Both the position numbers and the translations under genes were made by a program. A stretch of DNA of 64,000 nt, from positions 868,001 through 932,000 of the forward strand of contig NZ_JAFIQX010000002.1 in the NCBI RefSeq assembly GCF_017356035.1, in the 5' to 3' direction. Source of the DNA: Longitalea luteola (GTDB lineage Bacteria; Bacteroidota; Bacteroidia; Chitinophagales; Chitinophagaceae). Position 1 is the stretch's first letter, and every line of letters begins with the position of its first letter. Below, piece after piece: positions 45,401 through 53,268 of the stretch. The notes under the pieces are model-generated. The model was given only the letters and a program-made list of their open reading frames with translations. It ran no database searches and was not told the DNA's origin.

Positions 45401-45495
45401 ACCTGTTGAACAACCGTTACATTCAATATGCGGGCGGGCCAACCATCGGTGGCTTATATTATGTGGCGTTTACGGTTGATGGCTTGTTGAAGTAG
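42466..45495 (+). CDS. TonB-dependent outer membrane receptor, probably of the sulfur regulon
   Basis: A 1009-aa receptor. The signal peptide is best read from M28 (MKYGVLVAAALLIRSLSFSQ; ATG 42547), and the first 27 residues may be untranslated. A carboxypeptidase-regulatory-like domain follows (ISGTVINQEKNEPLPDVSVQIKG, TGTITDNAGSF), then the plug (VVVTASRVPENILKSPVAIEKLD, ASALYGMNAINGMANLLTK) and a 22-strand barrel ending in a beta strand with terminal VDGLLK. Such receptors import siderophores, cobalamin or small solutes. Adjacency to the cysteine operon with the same operators points to a sulfur-containing substrate, but this is inference; no SusD partner follows. Confidence 0.93.
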   Translation: MKTANPSRWAGVPLYIGLFSQLSKSRSMKYGVLVAAALLIRSLSFSQAVALIEISGTVINQEKNEPLPDVSVQIKGSVTGTITDNAGSFILRTKQKLPFTLVFSSVGFKPQELEVKSLGSKLQVAMVTQTVLGNEVVVTASRVPENILKSPVAIEKLDIRAIRETPAPNFYDALENVKGVQMTTSSLTFKVPNTRGFNIPNNFRFMQLVDGVDMQAATLGVPLGNAIGPTELDIQSVEITPGAASALYGMNAINGMANLLTKNPFNSQGLSIYHKTGVNHVDNRDHSAAVLTESAIRYAKAFNNKFAFKVNVGYMQGVDWRSNTRLDQNPNNLKSANPNFPSLDGANNIAFDGWNRYGDDALAGSNTSSISGLTIDGKPNQTLRVVRTGYWETDLVSPKVSNLKVDAAAHYRITENAELSYSYRFGQMDGVFQRGNKIRLDDVKVQNHHLELKGTNYVVRSYVSIENTGNSYNVKPLADNLDLASGGSSNAWATKYKNALTEYANLNGGLTSANLAAANQFARDKADAGRVEPGTPEFDQLKNTIIGINNWDIRSGTIPDAPATGGSALIQKSRMYHTEGQWDLSKYVKVIDLLVGGDARIYEVIPDGNNFVDFGRPIEERNKPVMVDGKVPDSNDFGSNVYYKKFGAFAQVTKTFFNEKLKLFGSLRYDYNPEFDPKFTPRLAAVYTASQRHNFRFTYQQGFRFPALFEALSYVNNGRVKRVGSLSYINEGLGYLENSYTQSSVINFNAAVSAAGNTDAAALANRDLLVVANLPRARPERITSFEIGYKSILLNNKVIIDVDAYTNQYDGFLGQVQVYVPRGETVGSDAAVIAMLDRNRDATTASGANAASQGQERYRVYTNAKNIYYNYGAALGITYNIYKKYTIAGNVNFNQMRSNKTDDIFVTGFNTPKWTTNLSFGNREVFKNVGFNIVWRWQDAFLWESPLVTGTISSYNTLDAQVTYRIPKVNASIKAGGANLLNNRYIQYAGGPTIGGLYYVAFTVDGLLK

Positions 45496-45547
45496 TCGGT
45501 TATTTCTAGACCGATACCGTAATCGATCTATACATATCTTAATAGTG

Positions 45548-45575
45548 AACCCCGCCTTTCAGCGGGGTTATTTTT
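45548..45575. terminator. Bidirectional terminator between converging TonB receptor genes
   Basis: AACCCCGC-CTTTCA-GCGGGGTT hairpin (45548-45569) followed by ATTTTTC; the opposite side is A-rich enough to serve the minus-strand gene. Confidence 0.85.
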
Positions 45576-45576
45576 C

Positions 45577-47736
45577 TTACAACCTGATCTTCATCCCACC
45601 ATTCATAATAAATCCCTCCACCGGCGCATAGATATCCCTGAAGAGGGGATTATCAATACTGCCGGTATAAATAGCATCAAACCTTGACTGGCGCGTGTCT
45701 GTGAAGTTTTCAAAATTGATGTAAATGGAAAATTTCTCCCAAACCCTTTCCGCCATAAATCCGGTTATCCAATAGGATTTACCCAAACTGCCATCATTCA
45801 ATCGTTGCCTGCTGAAATAATACGCTTCCAGTCCCAATTTCCATTTTTCATCTTTTTCGTACATCAGCACATTGTTCAGCCGGTGCCGGGCAGTTAACGG
45901 CATCCATTCCAGTTTGTTGTTAAAATGCGTATTCGCATCCGTATACGTATACCCGAGGAATAATTTGAAATCGCCATATAACAACCGCAGGTTGGTTTCC
46001 ATTCCCCTGGTATCGAGATGGCCCGTTGAGTTTACAAAAGTGGAAGCGCCGCCCGCACCCACAGTGATCACCAGTGGATTATTCAACCGGGTATAAAAGA
46101 ACAGATGATTGAAGCTAACGCCCAGGTCCCCGATGTGAGTACGGTAATTAATGTCCCAGTTACCGCCGATGGAGCGTTCATTTTTTGATCTATTGATGTC
46201 AATTGGTAACAAGGCTTTAAAATGCATTCGCTCTGCTTCTTCTGTAAAGATGGTGGGTGTTTTATAGCCAAAGCCGCCGCCAATGCGGGTGGTAAGGTTC
46301 GGCAATACTTTGATCATAGCCGAAACCCTTGGCAGCAACTCAAACCCATATTCATTTACGTAATCACCCCTTAAACCGCTTTCCAGGACAAGTTTATCAG
46401 AAACAGTCCAGGCATTCTGTATAAAAATGCCAAATGTATTGTAGTGATAATCCCGGGAAGGGCCAGAGTTATGTTCCACTTCATTTAAGCCATCGGTCAA
46501 TACATTGGCGCCAATTACCCAGTCGGCTTTTTCTCCTTTTCTGTTCCAGGTGAGTTCAGAAAAAGAAGATTGTTGCAGGGCGTCGAACTGGTAACCAGGT
46601 ATAGTGATCACCCGGTCGAAACGACTGTAGCTGTTCTTGAATTGAAGCGTGGTATTGTTATTCAATCTGTGCGCAACGCCGAATTGAGTAATGATGCGGT
46701 CTGTATTGTTCTTCTCAAAAAATCCGCTTTCACCGTTCCTGATATAATTCATGCTGCCCCCGGTACGGTCTTCGGTGATATAGGTGATGCCTGCATCAGC
46801 AGTTGTTTTTTTTCCATAGAGGAATAACCGAGGATTTACCGTGTATCGTTCATATTTGGGAATAGCAGTGAGGCCAATGTCTGCAGGGTCATACGCTTTA
46901 TTGCTGTTACGCGATGCAAAAAATGTCAGGCCAACCTTACCGTACCGTTCACTGTAAAAGCCGCTTACATCAAGGCCGCCGGCGTTTGTACCGTTAGCCA
47001 GGAAATTAAGCGCTCGTTTTTCACCGGGCGTTTTTGATACCAGGTTTACCAATCCCGCAATGGCGCCGCCACCATATAAGGTAGAGGCCGATCCTTTGAT
47101 AACTTCCACCTGTTTCAGATCGAGCGGCGCTATTTGCAAAATAGAAAGGCCGCCGGAAAAGCCTGCATACAACGGGTAACCATCACGCAGCATTTGTGTA
47201 TACCGGCCGTCAAGTCCCTGGATGCGGATGCCGGCATTGAAAGATGTGGCTGATGTCTGCTGTGTTTGAATGCCGGTGCTTTCCGTTAACAGCATTCTGA
47301 TATCACCGGGTTTCATGTTGGCTTTTTCAGCCAGTTCTTCCCCTGAAATAACTTCTACCCGGGTGGGGATGTTGGCAATGGTCCTGCTGATCCGCGTGGC
47401 TGTTACCACCACTTCCTCCTCATGTTCTTCTTCGTGTTGCTCCAGCTCAATGTCAATGGTAGCCGTATCTGATAACGGAAATGTGTAGCTAACCGTTCTT
47501 TCTTCAAAGCCGATATACGTAATAAGAAAAGTTTGACGTCCGGCAGTAATCCCGGTAATAAGGGCCACGCCATTGCTGTCGGCCAGAACGGATCTGTTTT
47601 GTTCTTTCCAAAGAATAGTAGCGCCGGGGAGTGGCATTTTTTCTTCACCGCCCCTGATCGTTGCCTTAAATGTATATTGAGCCTGTGCCGCAACAATAAG
47701 GCAGCACAGGATAATGCCTGTCAATAGGTACTTCAT
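45577..47736 (-). CDS. TonB-dependent receptor with His/Glu-rich linker
   Basis: A 719-aa outer membrane receptor with a signal peptide (MKYLLTGIILCCLIVAAQA), a carboxypeptidase-regulatory-like domain (LPGATILWKEQNRSVLADSNG), then the linker EQHEEEHEEE before the plug VVVTATRISRTIANIPTRVEVI and GSASTLYGGGAIAGLVNLVSK. The barrel ends in MKIRL. A small Cys-rich protein is encoded upstream on the same strand, a pairing common for Bacteroidota metal-type receptors (copper, nickel, cobalt). The His/Glu linker supports a metal or metallophore substrate, but that is inference. Confidence 0.92.
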   Translation of the reverse strand: MKYLLTGIILCCLIVAAQAQYTFKATIRGGEEKMPLPGATILWKEQNRSVLADSNGVALITGITAGRQTFLITYIGFEERTVSYTFPLSDTATIDIELEQHEEEHEEEVVVTATRISRTIANIPTRVEVISGEELAEKANMKPGDIRMLLTESTGIQTQQTSATSFNAGIRIQGLDGRYTQMLRDGYPLYAGFSGGLSILQIAPLDLKQVEVIKGSASTLYGGGAIAGLVNLVSKTPGEKRALNFLANGTNAGGLDVSGFYSERYGKVGLTFFASRNSNKAYDPADIGLTAIPKYERYTVNPRLFLYGKKTTADAGITYITEDRTGGSMNYIRNGESGFFEKNNTDRIITQFGVAHRLNNNTTLQFKNSYSRFDRVITIPGYQFDALQQSSFSELTWNRKGEKADWVIGANVLTDGLNEVEHNSGPSRDYHYNTFGIFIQNAWTVSDKLVLESGLRGDYVNEYGFELLPRVSAMIKVLPNLTTRIGGGFGYKTPTIFTEEAERMHFKALLPIDINRSKNERSIGGNWDINYRTHIGDLGVSFNHLFFYTRLNNPLVITVGAGGASTFVNSTGHLDTRGMETNLRLLYGDFKLFLGYTYTDANTHFNNKLEWMPLTARHRLNNVLMYEKDEKWKLGLEAYYFSRQRLNDGSLGKSYWITGFMAERVWEKFSIYINFENFTDTRQSRFDAIYTGSIDNPLFRDIYAPVEGFIMNGGMKIRL

Positions 47737-47779
47737 CTTCCTGTAGTATGTGATTAATAAAGGTGTGGATAGGTCGATG

Positions 47780-48088
47780 TTAACCGACGCGGGGAGGCTG
47801 GAAGAGAGAAGGATGATAACTGGATAATTTCTCTACATAGAAATGATAATAAGTTGTTCGTACCGCATATTCTGGCAGCGTTATACTTACCCGTGAAATG
47901 ATCTCAACGGCATGGGCGCAGGTGCCGCAGGCAAAAAAAGGCGAGCAGTTGCCTTTTTCTTCGTTATCCGTTGGATGCGGCTGATGCGAGGCGCTGGTTT
48001 TATTATCGCATTCATCGGCCATACAACAGGGAATGATGGCCCCCGCTATGGTAACGATGAGTAATAAAAAGGTCAGCAGCTTTTTCAC
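47780..48088 (-). CDS. Small Cys-rich exported protein (DUF6660-like)
   Basis: A 102-aa protein with an N-terminal signal segment (LLTFLLLIVTIAGAIIPC) and eight or so cysteines, including CCMADEC, CSPFFACGTCAHAV. The latter could bind a metal ion. Such proteins are found before TonB receptors in many Bacteroidota (DUF6660 family as I recall it). It lies 43 nt upstream of the receptor, so they probably form one unit. Function unknown. Confidence 0.75.
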   Translation of the reverse strand: MKKLLTFLLLIVTIAGAIIPCCMADECDNKTSASHQPHPTDNEEKGNCSPFFACGTCAHAVEIISRVSITLPEYAVRTTYYHFYVEKLSSYHPSLFQPPRVG

Positions 48089-48214
48089 TGCCCAAAGATA
48101 GTATTTATTGGTTGTAACGGGCAGGGGAGCAGATGGGTTCTTTTTGGCGTGATTGGCACATTAATTTTATGGTAAAGGAACGAGTGTAAAAAAGTTTACT
48201 TTAGCAGAAGAAAA

Positions 48215-48943
48215 ATGCACTACGCGCAATTTCAACCACATCCCCAACTGGCTCCTTTTATCGAGGCCTACTGGCAGGTGACGAGCCTATCTGAAACACC
48301 CGCTGCCAGAATAATGCCCGATGGTTGTGTAGATATTCTCATCAACCTGGGTGAAGATCTTCATACAGAAAGCGATCTCGTGATCAAAAGCGGTACGGCC
48401 GGTTTGGTTGGCACAATGACCCGGTTCAAAAAAATTAAGCATCCATGCAATACCAGTATAATAGGTATTCGATTTAAAGCGGGTGCCTTTGCCTATTTTT
48501 ATAATTATGATTCCTTGCATGAGCTCACAAACACCACTATTGAATTCCAGAAACAACTGGTTCCCGATATCAGCTGCATAAGAAAAGATCTTGTAAATTA
48601 TCTCAACCGGTTCTATCTACTGCGAATGAGCGCACCGCGGCAAACTATAATGCCCATTGTCACAAGCATCAAAAACAGGAAGGGACTGGTCACCGTTGAT
48701 TCATTGGCCAGGAGCCACTATATCAGTAAAAGGCAGTTGGAACGGAATTTCAAACAACAGGTGGGTTTAACTCCCAAGGCATTCATCAATTTTGTCCGGT
48801 ACGAGTTTGCGTTGCAAAGTATAAAGAAATACCATTTCCAAAAAAGTTTGCTTGAAATAGCCTACGAATGTGGCTATTATGATCACGCCCATTTATGCAA
48901 TGACATAAAAAAATACGCTGGCCTTGTTCCATCGCAATTATAA
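48215..48943 (+). CDS. AraC-family transcriptional regulator
   Basis: A 242-aa regulator with an N-terminal DUF6597-like domain (LAPFIEAYWQV, ARIMPDGCVDILINLG, IIGIRFKAGAFAYFY) and a C-terminal AraC HTH pair (TVDSLARSHYISKRQLERNFKQQVGLTPKAFINFVRYEFALQ, then IAYECGYYDHAHLCNDIKKYAGLVPSQL). The two helix-turn-helix units are intact. In such proteins the N-terminal part senses a ligand; its nature here is unknown. It precedes a VOC and a GNAT gene on the same strand, which may be its targets. Confidence 0.92.
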   Translation: MHYAQFQPHPQLAPFIEAYWQVTSLSETPAARIMPDGCVDILINLGEDLHTESDLVIKSGTAGLVGTMTRFKKIKHPCNTSIIGIRFKAGAFAYFYNYDSLHELTNTTIEFQKQLVPDISCIRKDLVNYLNRFYLLRMSAPRQTIMPIVTSIKNRKGLVTVDSLARSHYISKRQLERNFKQQVGLTPKAFINFVRYEFALQSIKKYHFQKSLLEIAYECGYYDHAHLCNDIKKYAGLVPSQL

Positions 48944-49000
48944 AGTTGTCGCATTTTTCCAAAGCTTGGCCTGTTAACAGGGGTTAATTTGCAGGCAAAA

Positions 49001-49525
49001 ATGATCTGCAGAACAATTTTATTTGTATCCCTGATCGGATTGTGTTCGTGTAAACATTCGGAAAAATATAAAAATTTACATACGATGGAACAAAGACTCA
49101 GTGTAATTACGCTAGGCGCACAAGATCTGCAGGCAATGCGTAATTTTTATATCGAAAAATTCGGTTGGAAACCGGTTGCCGAAAACAAAGACATTATCTT
49201 CTTTAAATTAAATGGGTTTTTATTAAGCCTGTACGGGCGCAAAGAGCTCGCAGAATTTGCAAAAGTGCCGGCAGCTGGAAATGGCTTTCGGTCCTTCGTT
49301 TTGGCGTATATGGTAGATTCAAAAGAAAAGGTGGAAGAGTTATATGCGTTGTTTAAGAGTAGAGGAGTCAAAATTTTAAAGGAGCCCGAAGCGCCGCCAT
49401 TCGGTGGATATTGTTTTTTAATGCAGGATCTTGAAGGAAATATTTGGGAGATATCCTGGAATACATTCATACCGCTAGACGAAAAGGGGAATGTTATTAC
49501 ACATCTTCCGATAGATCATTTATAA
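49001..49525 (+). CDS. VOC (glyoxalase/bleomycin-resistance-like) family protein with lipoprotein-like signal
   Basis: A VOC-fold protein. From ATG 49001 (174 aa) it has a signal peptide ending in LCSC (lipobox, C17 of this start), unusual for this family; the frame is open to TTG 48989. Starting at ATG 49085 (MEQRLSVITLGAQDL, 146 aa) it would be a normal cytosolic VOC protein. The domain has VITLGAQDLQAMRNFYIEKFGW, FFKLNGFLLSLYG, and the C-terminal LQDLEGNIWEISWN with the usual metal Glu. Substrate unknown. Confidence 0.78.
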   Translation: MICRTILFVSLIGLCSCKHSEKYKNLHTMEQRLSVITLGAQDLQAMRNFYIEKFGWKPVAENKDIIFFKLNGFLLSLYGRKELAEFAKVPAAGNGFRSFVLAYMVDSKEKVEELYALFKSRGVKILKEPEAPPFGGYCFLMQDLEGNIWEISWNTFIPLDEKGNVITHLPIDHL

Positions 49526-49587
49526 ACTGTATCTGCTGGATCCGATTGCTTATTTATTTGTATTTTTAAAAAAATACGAGTGAAGCA

Positions 49588-50082
49588 ATGATAATCCCTG
49601 TAAATAACAGCGACCTTTTGATTGTTCAGGAGATCATTAATGACGGTGCGTCCGCATATAAGGGAGTTATTCCGGCAGATAGATGGCATGAGCCTTATAT
49701 GTCTCTTGACGAATTGCAGGCTCAGGTTAACGATGGTGTTAAATTTTGGTGTTACGTCGAGGGCGGAAAAATGATTGCTGTAATGGGCATCCAGGATAAG
49801 GGGGACGTTAATTTAATTCGACACGCCTATGTTCGCACGGCTGCAAGGAAAAATGGTATCGGGGGAAAGCTGCTTCAACACCTGTCAACATTGGTATCAA
49901 CACCCATTTTGATAGGTACCTGGGCTGATGCGGACTGGGCTATCAGCTTTTATAAAAAACATGGTTTCCGGCTGGTTTCGCATGATGAAAAAGAGCTTTT
50001 GCTCCGCAAATACTGGAACATTCCCCTCCGGCAGATCGATACTTCGGTTGTGCTTGCAAGCGCCAATTGGGTTGGCCCTTAA
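49588..50082 (+). CDS. GNAT-family N-acetyltransferase
   Basis: A 164-aa acetyltransferase. The core begins with IINDGASAYKGVIPADRW and has the GNAT motif A, ARKNGIGGKLLQHL, which binds acetyl-CoA, followed by IGTWADADWAISFYKKHGF, the motif B C-terminal helix. Substrate unknown. It lies 60 nt downstream of the VOC gene, same strand. Confidence 0.88.
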   Translation: MIIPVNNSDLLIVQEIINDGASAYKGVIPADRWHEPYMSLDELQAQVNDGVKFWCYVEGGKMIAVMGIQDKGDVNLIRHAYVRTAARKNGIGGKLLQHLSTLVSTPILIGTWADADWAISFYKKHGFRLVSHDEKELLLRKYWNIPLRQIDTSVVLASANWVGP

Positions 50083-50093
50083 CGGGCAGCCAT

Positions 50094-51107
50094 CTAACCG
50101 GCTAGCCATGCTTTAAGCACCTCGCCGATCTTCGTCACCTCCACCATAAAACCGTCATGCCCATACGCTGAATCAATTTCTACCAGCGTGCAGTCGGGCA
50201 GGTGTTGCTGCATATGGCGTTGTTCTTCGAGCGGACAAAGTATGTCGCTGGAAATACCGATCAGTAAAGTCCTTTGTTTAATACTTTTCAGCACCGCTTC
50301 TGCATTACCGCCGCGGCCGCGGCCAATATGATGGGTATCCAGCGCTTTTGTAAGCAGCCAGTAGCTGTATGCATTAAAACGCTTCACCAGTTTATCACCC
50401 TGGTAATTGATGTAGGAAGCTGCTTTGTAATCGTTCAGTTTTTCGGCGTCGGCATCAGTTTGTTTCTGCACCATAATGCCGTAGTTGCGGTAGGTAAGCA
50501 TGCCGATGGCCCGGGCGGCTTTCAACCCTCTTTGTCCCGCTTCGGGCGTATCCTGCTGCCAGGTGCAATCGGCCTCAATGGCCAGCCGTTGGGTGGCATG
50601 CACCGCAATACCCCAGGCGCTTTCGGTGGGAGAAGTGGCCAGCAAAAACAGATTCTTGATCACCGCAGGCTCCATCAGGCTCCATTCCATCGCCTGGTAA
50701 CCGCCCATGCTGCCGCCCATCAACAGGTGAATGGATTGAATGCCCAAATGCCGGCGCAGCAGAATATGTGCATTTACCATATCGCGAATGGTGATCAGCG
50801 GAAATTGGTGCCCCCAAACTTTTCCCGTTTTGGGATTGATACTCAATGGCCCTGTGGTGCCGTAACATGAACCCAGAATGTTGGCGCAAACAATAAAGTA
50901 GTTTTCGGGGTTAATTACACAGCCGGTACCCACCACTCCCTTCCACCAGTCGGCGGCATCGGAGTTGGCAGTAAGTGCATGACATACCCAGATCACATTG
51001 TTTTTTTCGGCATTTAACGTTCCATAAGTATGATATGCAATGGTTAATGAAGGCAGTTGTTGCCCGTTTTCGAGTTTGAAAGGTTGATTATATTCAAATT
51101 GCTTCAT
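50094..51107 (-). CDS. metX: Homoserine O-acetyltransferase MetX
   Basis: Acetylates homoserine for methionine synthesis. I start at ATG 51107 (MKQFEYNQPFKLENG), 337 aa; the open frame reaching 51308 runs through the divergent osmC gene and is not real. The alpha/beta-hydrolase fold has the nucleophile S133 in GGSMGGYQAMEW, the catalytic Asp in GISSDILCPLEEQ and His in YGHDGF, and the MetX-specific VCHALTANSDAADWW and LGSCYGTTGP. It is divergent from osmC and part of the metX-osmC-metZ cluster. Confidence 0.95.
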   Translation of the reverse strand: MKQFEYNQPFKLENGQQLPSLTIAYHTYGTLNAEKNNVIWVCHALTANSDAADWWKGVVGTGCVINPENYFIVCANILGSCYGTTGPLSINPKTGKVWGHQFPLITIRDMVNAHILLRRHLGIQSIHLLMGGSMGGYQAMEWSLMEPAVIKNLFLLATSPTESAWGIAVHATQRLAIEADCTWQQDTPEAGQRGLKAARAIGMLTYRNYGIMVQKQTDADAEKLNDYKAASYINYQGDKLVKRFNAYSYWLLTKALDTHHIGRGRGGNAEAVLKSIKQRTLLIGISSDILCPLEEQRHMQQHLPDCTLVEIDSAYGHDGFMVEVTKIGEVLKAWLAG

Positions 51108-51154
51108 TGGCCCCTGGCTATAATTAAGGGTGCAAAGTAAATGCCTGCATGAAT

Positions 51155-51162
51155 TACATTTG
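51155..51162 (+). promoter_or_regulatory. -7 box before the OsmC-family gene
   Basis: TACATTTG, 14 nt before ATG 51177, in the 69-bp divergent region shared with metX. Confidence 0.45.
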
Positions 51163-51176
51163 CAAAAATCTTTACC

Positions 51177-51623
51177 ATGATAAAAATTGAATTGGAAAGG
51201 GTCGAAGGTGACTATGGATTTGAAGCGAAAGATGCTAATGGCCATACGGTACGTATAGATACCAGCCTGGAGGGCGGAGGAACCAATTTCGGCGTTCGCC
51301 CCATGCAAATGCTGTTGATGGGACTGGGAGGGTGCAGCGGTATAGATATCGTAAGTATACTAAAAAAGCAACGTCAGACCGTAGAAGGTTTCAGCATGAA
51401 AATAGAAGGAGAGCGGGAAGCCGGCAAAGAGCCGTCGCTCTGGAAGGATGTGACCATTGTTTTTGAGCTTACCGGCAATATTGATCCCGATAAAGCCAGG
51501 CGCGCCTGCGAGCTGTCGATGGATAAATACTGCTCCGTGGCCGAAACCCTGCGTCGCGCCGGTGGCGACCTGAAATGGGAAGTAAGGGTGAATCAGAAAT
51601 CGGAAGTCGGAAGTCAGCAGTAA
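51177..51623 (+). CDS. OsmC-family protein
   Basis: A 148-aa OsmC/YhfA-type protein, a redox-active fold with hydroperoxide peroxidase members. The first half has RIDTSLEGGGTNFGVRPMQMLLMGLGGCSGIDIVSILKKQ, with the conserved Cys of the GGCSG motif, and the second the CELSMDKYCSVAETLR with the second Cys. Both catalytic cysteines are present. The final residues (after KWEVRVN) are encoded by the heptamer array and include the stop. It lies between metX and metZ, but a direct role in methionine synthesis has not been shown. Confidence 0.9.
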   Translation: MIKIELERVEGDYGFEAKDANGHTVRIDTSLEGGGTNFGVRPMQMLLMGLGGCSGIDIVSILKKQRQTVEGFSMKIEGEREAGKEPSLWKDVTIVFELTGNIDPDKARRACELSMDKYCSVAETLRRAGGDLKWEVRVNQKSEVGSQQ

Positions 51624-51661
51624 GACGTCGGAGGTCGGAAGTCGGAAGCCAGAGGTCGGAA
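51599..51661. repeat. Heptamer array, GTCGGAA family, at the osmC 3' end
   Basis: Nine units (ATCGGAA, GTCGGAA, GTCAGCA, GTAAGAC, GTCGGAG, GTCGGAA, GTCGGAA, GCCAGAG, GTCGGAA). It begins in the osmC C-terminus and contains its stop codon. Confidence 0.95.
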
Positions 51662-51796
51662 AGAACGATTATTTTGGAGCCGGCTTAAGTGCTACTATCG
51701 GCGCCTGTTGCGTCGCACACTTGTACGCCACAGCCTTGAGCGACGGCGTATATCGCCGTTCAGAACGCTGCCCCGGCAAAAACCGGCCCCTGGAAA

Positions 51797-51831
51797 CCAG
51801 TAACCGGTAACCTGCAACTTGTAACCTGAAA
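51797..51831. repeat. Heptamer array before metZ, CCGGTAA/CCTGCAA type
   Basis: CCAGTAA, CCGGTAA, CCTGCAA, CTTGTAA, CCTGAAA. The region before it (51662-51796) has small hairpins (ACGGCG/CGCCGT near 51744-51760) but no gene. Confidence 0.85.
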
Positions 51832-51885
51832 GGGCTTCCGGTGTACGGTAACTACAACTATAAACAACAAACCATAAACATTTTC

Positions 51886-53049
51886 ATGCATCCCATAACC
51901 AAAGCAATACGCATTCATACCGATCGTACCAACGAAATGGAACATTCTTCACCCATGTTCCTCACCAGCAGTTTCTGCTTCGATAATGCCGAAGAAATGC
52001 GGGCGGCTTTTGCCGATGAAACCGATGATAATATTTACAGCCGTTTCAGCAATCCTACCGTACAGGAGTTTATCGACAGAATGTGTGCCCTGGAAGGCGC
52101 TGAGGCTGGTTATGCCACCGCATCGGGCATGAGCGCCATCTTTGCTTCGTTCATGGCACTGCTGAAAAAAGGTGATCACCTGCTGTCATGTAATGCCATT
52201 TTTGGCAGCACCCATACCGTGATCACCAAATACCTGCCCAAATTTGGTATTGAATACACCTACGTGCCGGCCGACAAACCGGAGGAATGGGAAAAAGCGA
52301 TTCGGCCCAACACCAAAATGATCTACGTTGAAACGCCTACCAATCCCGGTCTGGAGATCGTAGACCTGGAAGCCGTGTCGGCCATTGCTAAAAAACACAA
52401 CCTTATTTTGAATGTCGACAATTGTTTTGCTACCCCGGTAAATCAGCGTCCCATTGATTTTGGCGCCGATCTGGTAGTGCATTCCGCCACCAAATGGATC
52501 GATGGGCAGGGACGTGTACTCGGCGGCGTTATTGTAGGTAAGAAGTCCCTCATCCACGATATTTATTTATTCTGCCGCAGTACAGGTCCGGCTTTATCGG
52601 CCTTTAACGCCTGGGTGCTGAGCAAGAGCCTCGAAACCCTGGATGTGCGTATGGAACGTCATGGCAATAATGCTTTACTGCTCGCCAAAGCACTGGAAGG
52701 ACATCCAAAGATCAAATGGCTGAAGTATCCTTTCCTCGCCAGCCATCCCCAGCACCGGATTGCGTTGAAGCAAATGAAGAATGGCGGTGGAATCGTTTGT
52801 TTTGAGCTCGCGGGCGGTTTACAGAGCGGCCGCAAGTTCCTTGATAATTTAAAAATGTTATCACTCACCGCCAACCTGGGCGATACCAAAAGTATTGCCT
52901 CACACCCGGCCAGCACCACACATGCCAAACTCACCGAGGAAGAACGGCTGGCAGTTAACATTACGCCTGGTTTAATACGTATTTCGGTTGGCCTCGAGCA
53001 TGCGGAAGATATCATTAACGATATTCGCCAGGCACTCGAAAATTGTTAG
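51886..53049 (+). CDS. metZ: O-acetylhomoserine/O-succinylhomoserine sulfhydrylase (MetZ-like)
   Basis: PLP enzyme of the Cys/Met metabolism family converting activated homoserine and sulfide to homocysteine. I use ATG 51886 (MHPITKAIRIHTDRTNEMEHS), 387 aa; upstream codons of the open frame start at GTG 51841 without conserved residues. The Schiff-base lysine is K203 in HSATKWIDGQGR, with SRFSNPTVQEF, GMSAIFASFMALL and the C-terminal SVGLEHAEDIINDI. With MetX next door, the acetyl substrate and direct sulfhydrylation are likely, though cystathionine gamma-synthase activity cannot be ruled out. Confidence 0.92.
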   Translation: MHPITKAIRIHTDRTNEMEHSSPMFLTSSFCFDNAEEMRAAFADETDDNIYSRFSNPTVQEFIDRMCALEGAEAGYATASGMSAIFASFMALLKKGDHLLSCNAIFGSTHTVITKYLPKFGIEYTYVPADKPEEWEKAIRPNTKMIYVETPTNPGLEIVDLEAVSAIAKKHNLILNVDNCFATPVNQRPIDFGADLVVHSATKWIDGQGRVLGGVIVGKKSLIHDIYLFCRSTGPALSAFNAWVLSKSLETLDVRMERHGNNALLLAKALEGHPKIKWLKYPFLASHPQHRIALKQMKNGGGIVCFELAGGLQSGRKFLDNLKMLSLTANLGDTKSIASHPASTTHAKLTEEERLAVNITPGLIRISVGLEHAEDIINDIRQALENC

Positions 53050-53082
53050 TTATGTGTACCACACTTCAAAGTGTGGCACACC
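53050..53082. repeat. GTGTGCCACAC-type palindromic repeat after metZ
   Basis: GTGTACCACACTT-CAAAGTGTGGCACACC, a palindrome related to the one before cysK at 35235-35273. Confidence 0.75.
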
Positions 53083-53206
53083 TCGTTTGTCGCAGTGACG
53101 ATAATCATTCTTTTGAATGCCTGTCATCATAGCATATTTTATTTTAGAAAAGTAACTTTATTACTGATTCTTTTTCATAATAAAAAGTTTTAAAAATTGA
53201 GCTGGT

Positions 53207-53240
53207 AAACGGGTTGGTTCTCCAACCCGTTTGTATTTTA
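53207..53240 (+). terminator. Terminator downstream of metZ
   Basis: AAACGGGTTGG-TTCT-CCAACCCGTTT hairpin followed by GTATTTTA. Confidence 0.85.
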
Positions 53241-53268
53241 AGAACAGGCAGGAAAATTGTAACTTTTA

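Noticed and set aside
51108-51308. N-terminal extension of metX
   Set aside because: It would overlap osmC on the other strand and lacks conserved residues; the start at 51107 is a better fit to the family.
51624-51885. SAM riboswitch before metZ
   Set aside because: The gap has heptamers and small hairpins but I cannot see the conserved core of any SAM riboswitch.
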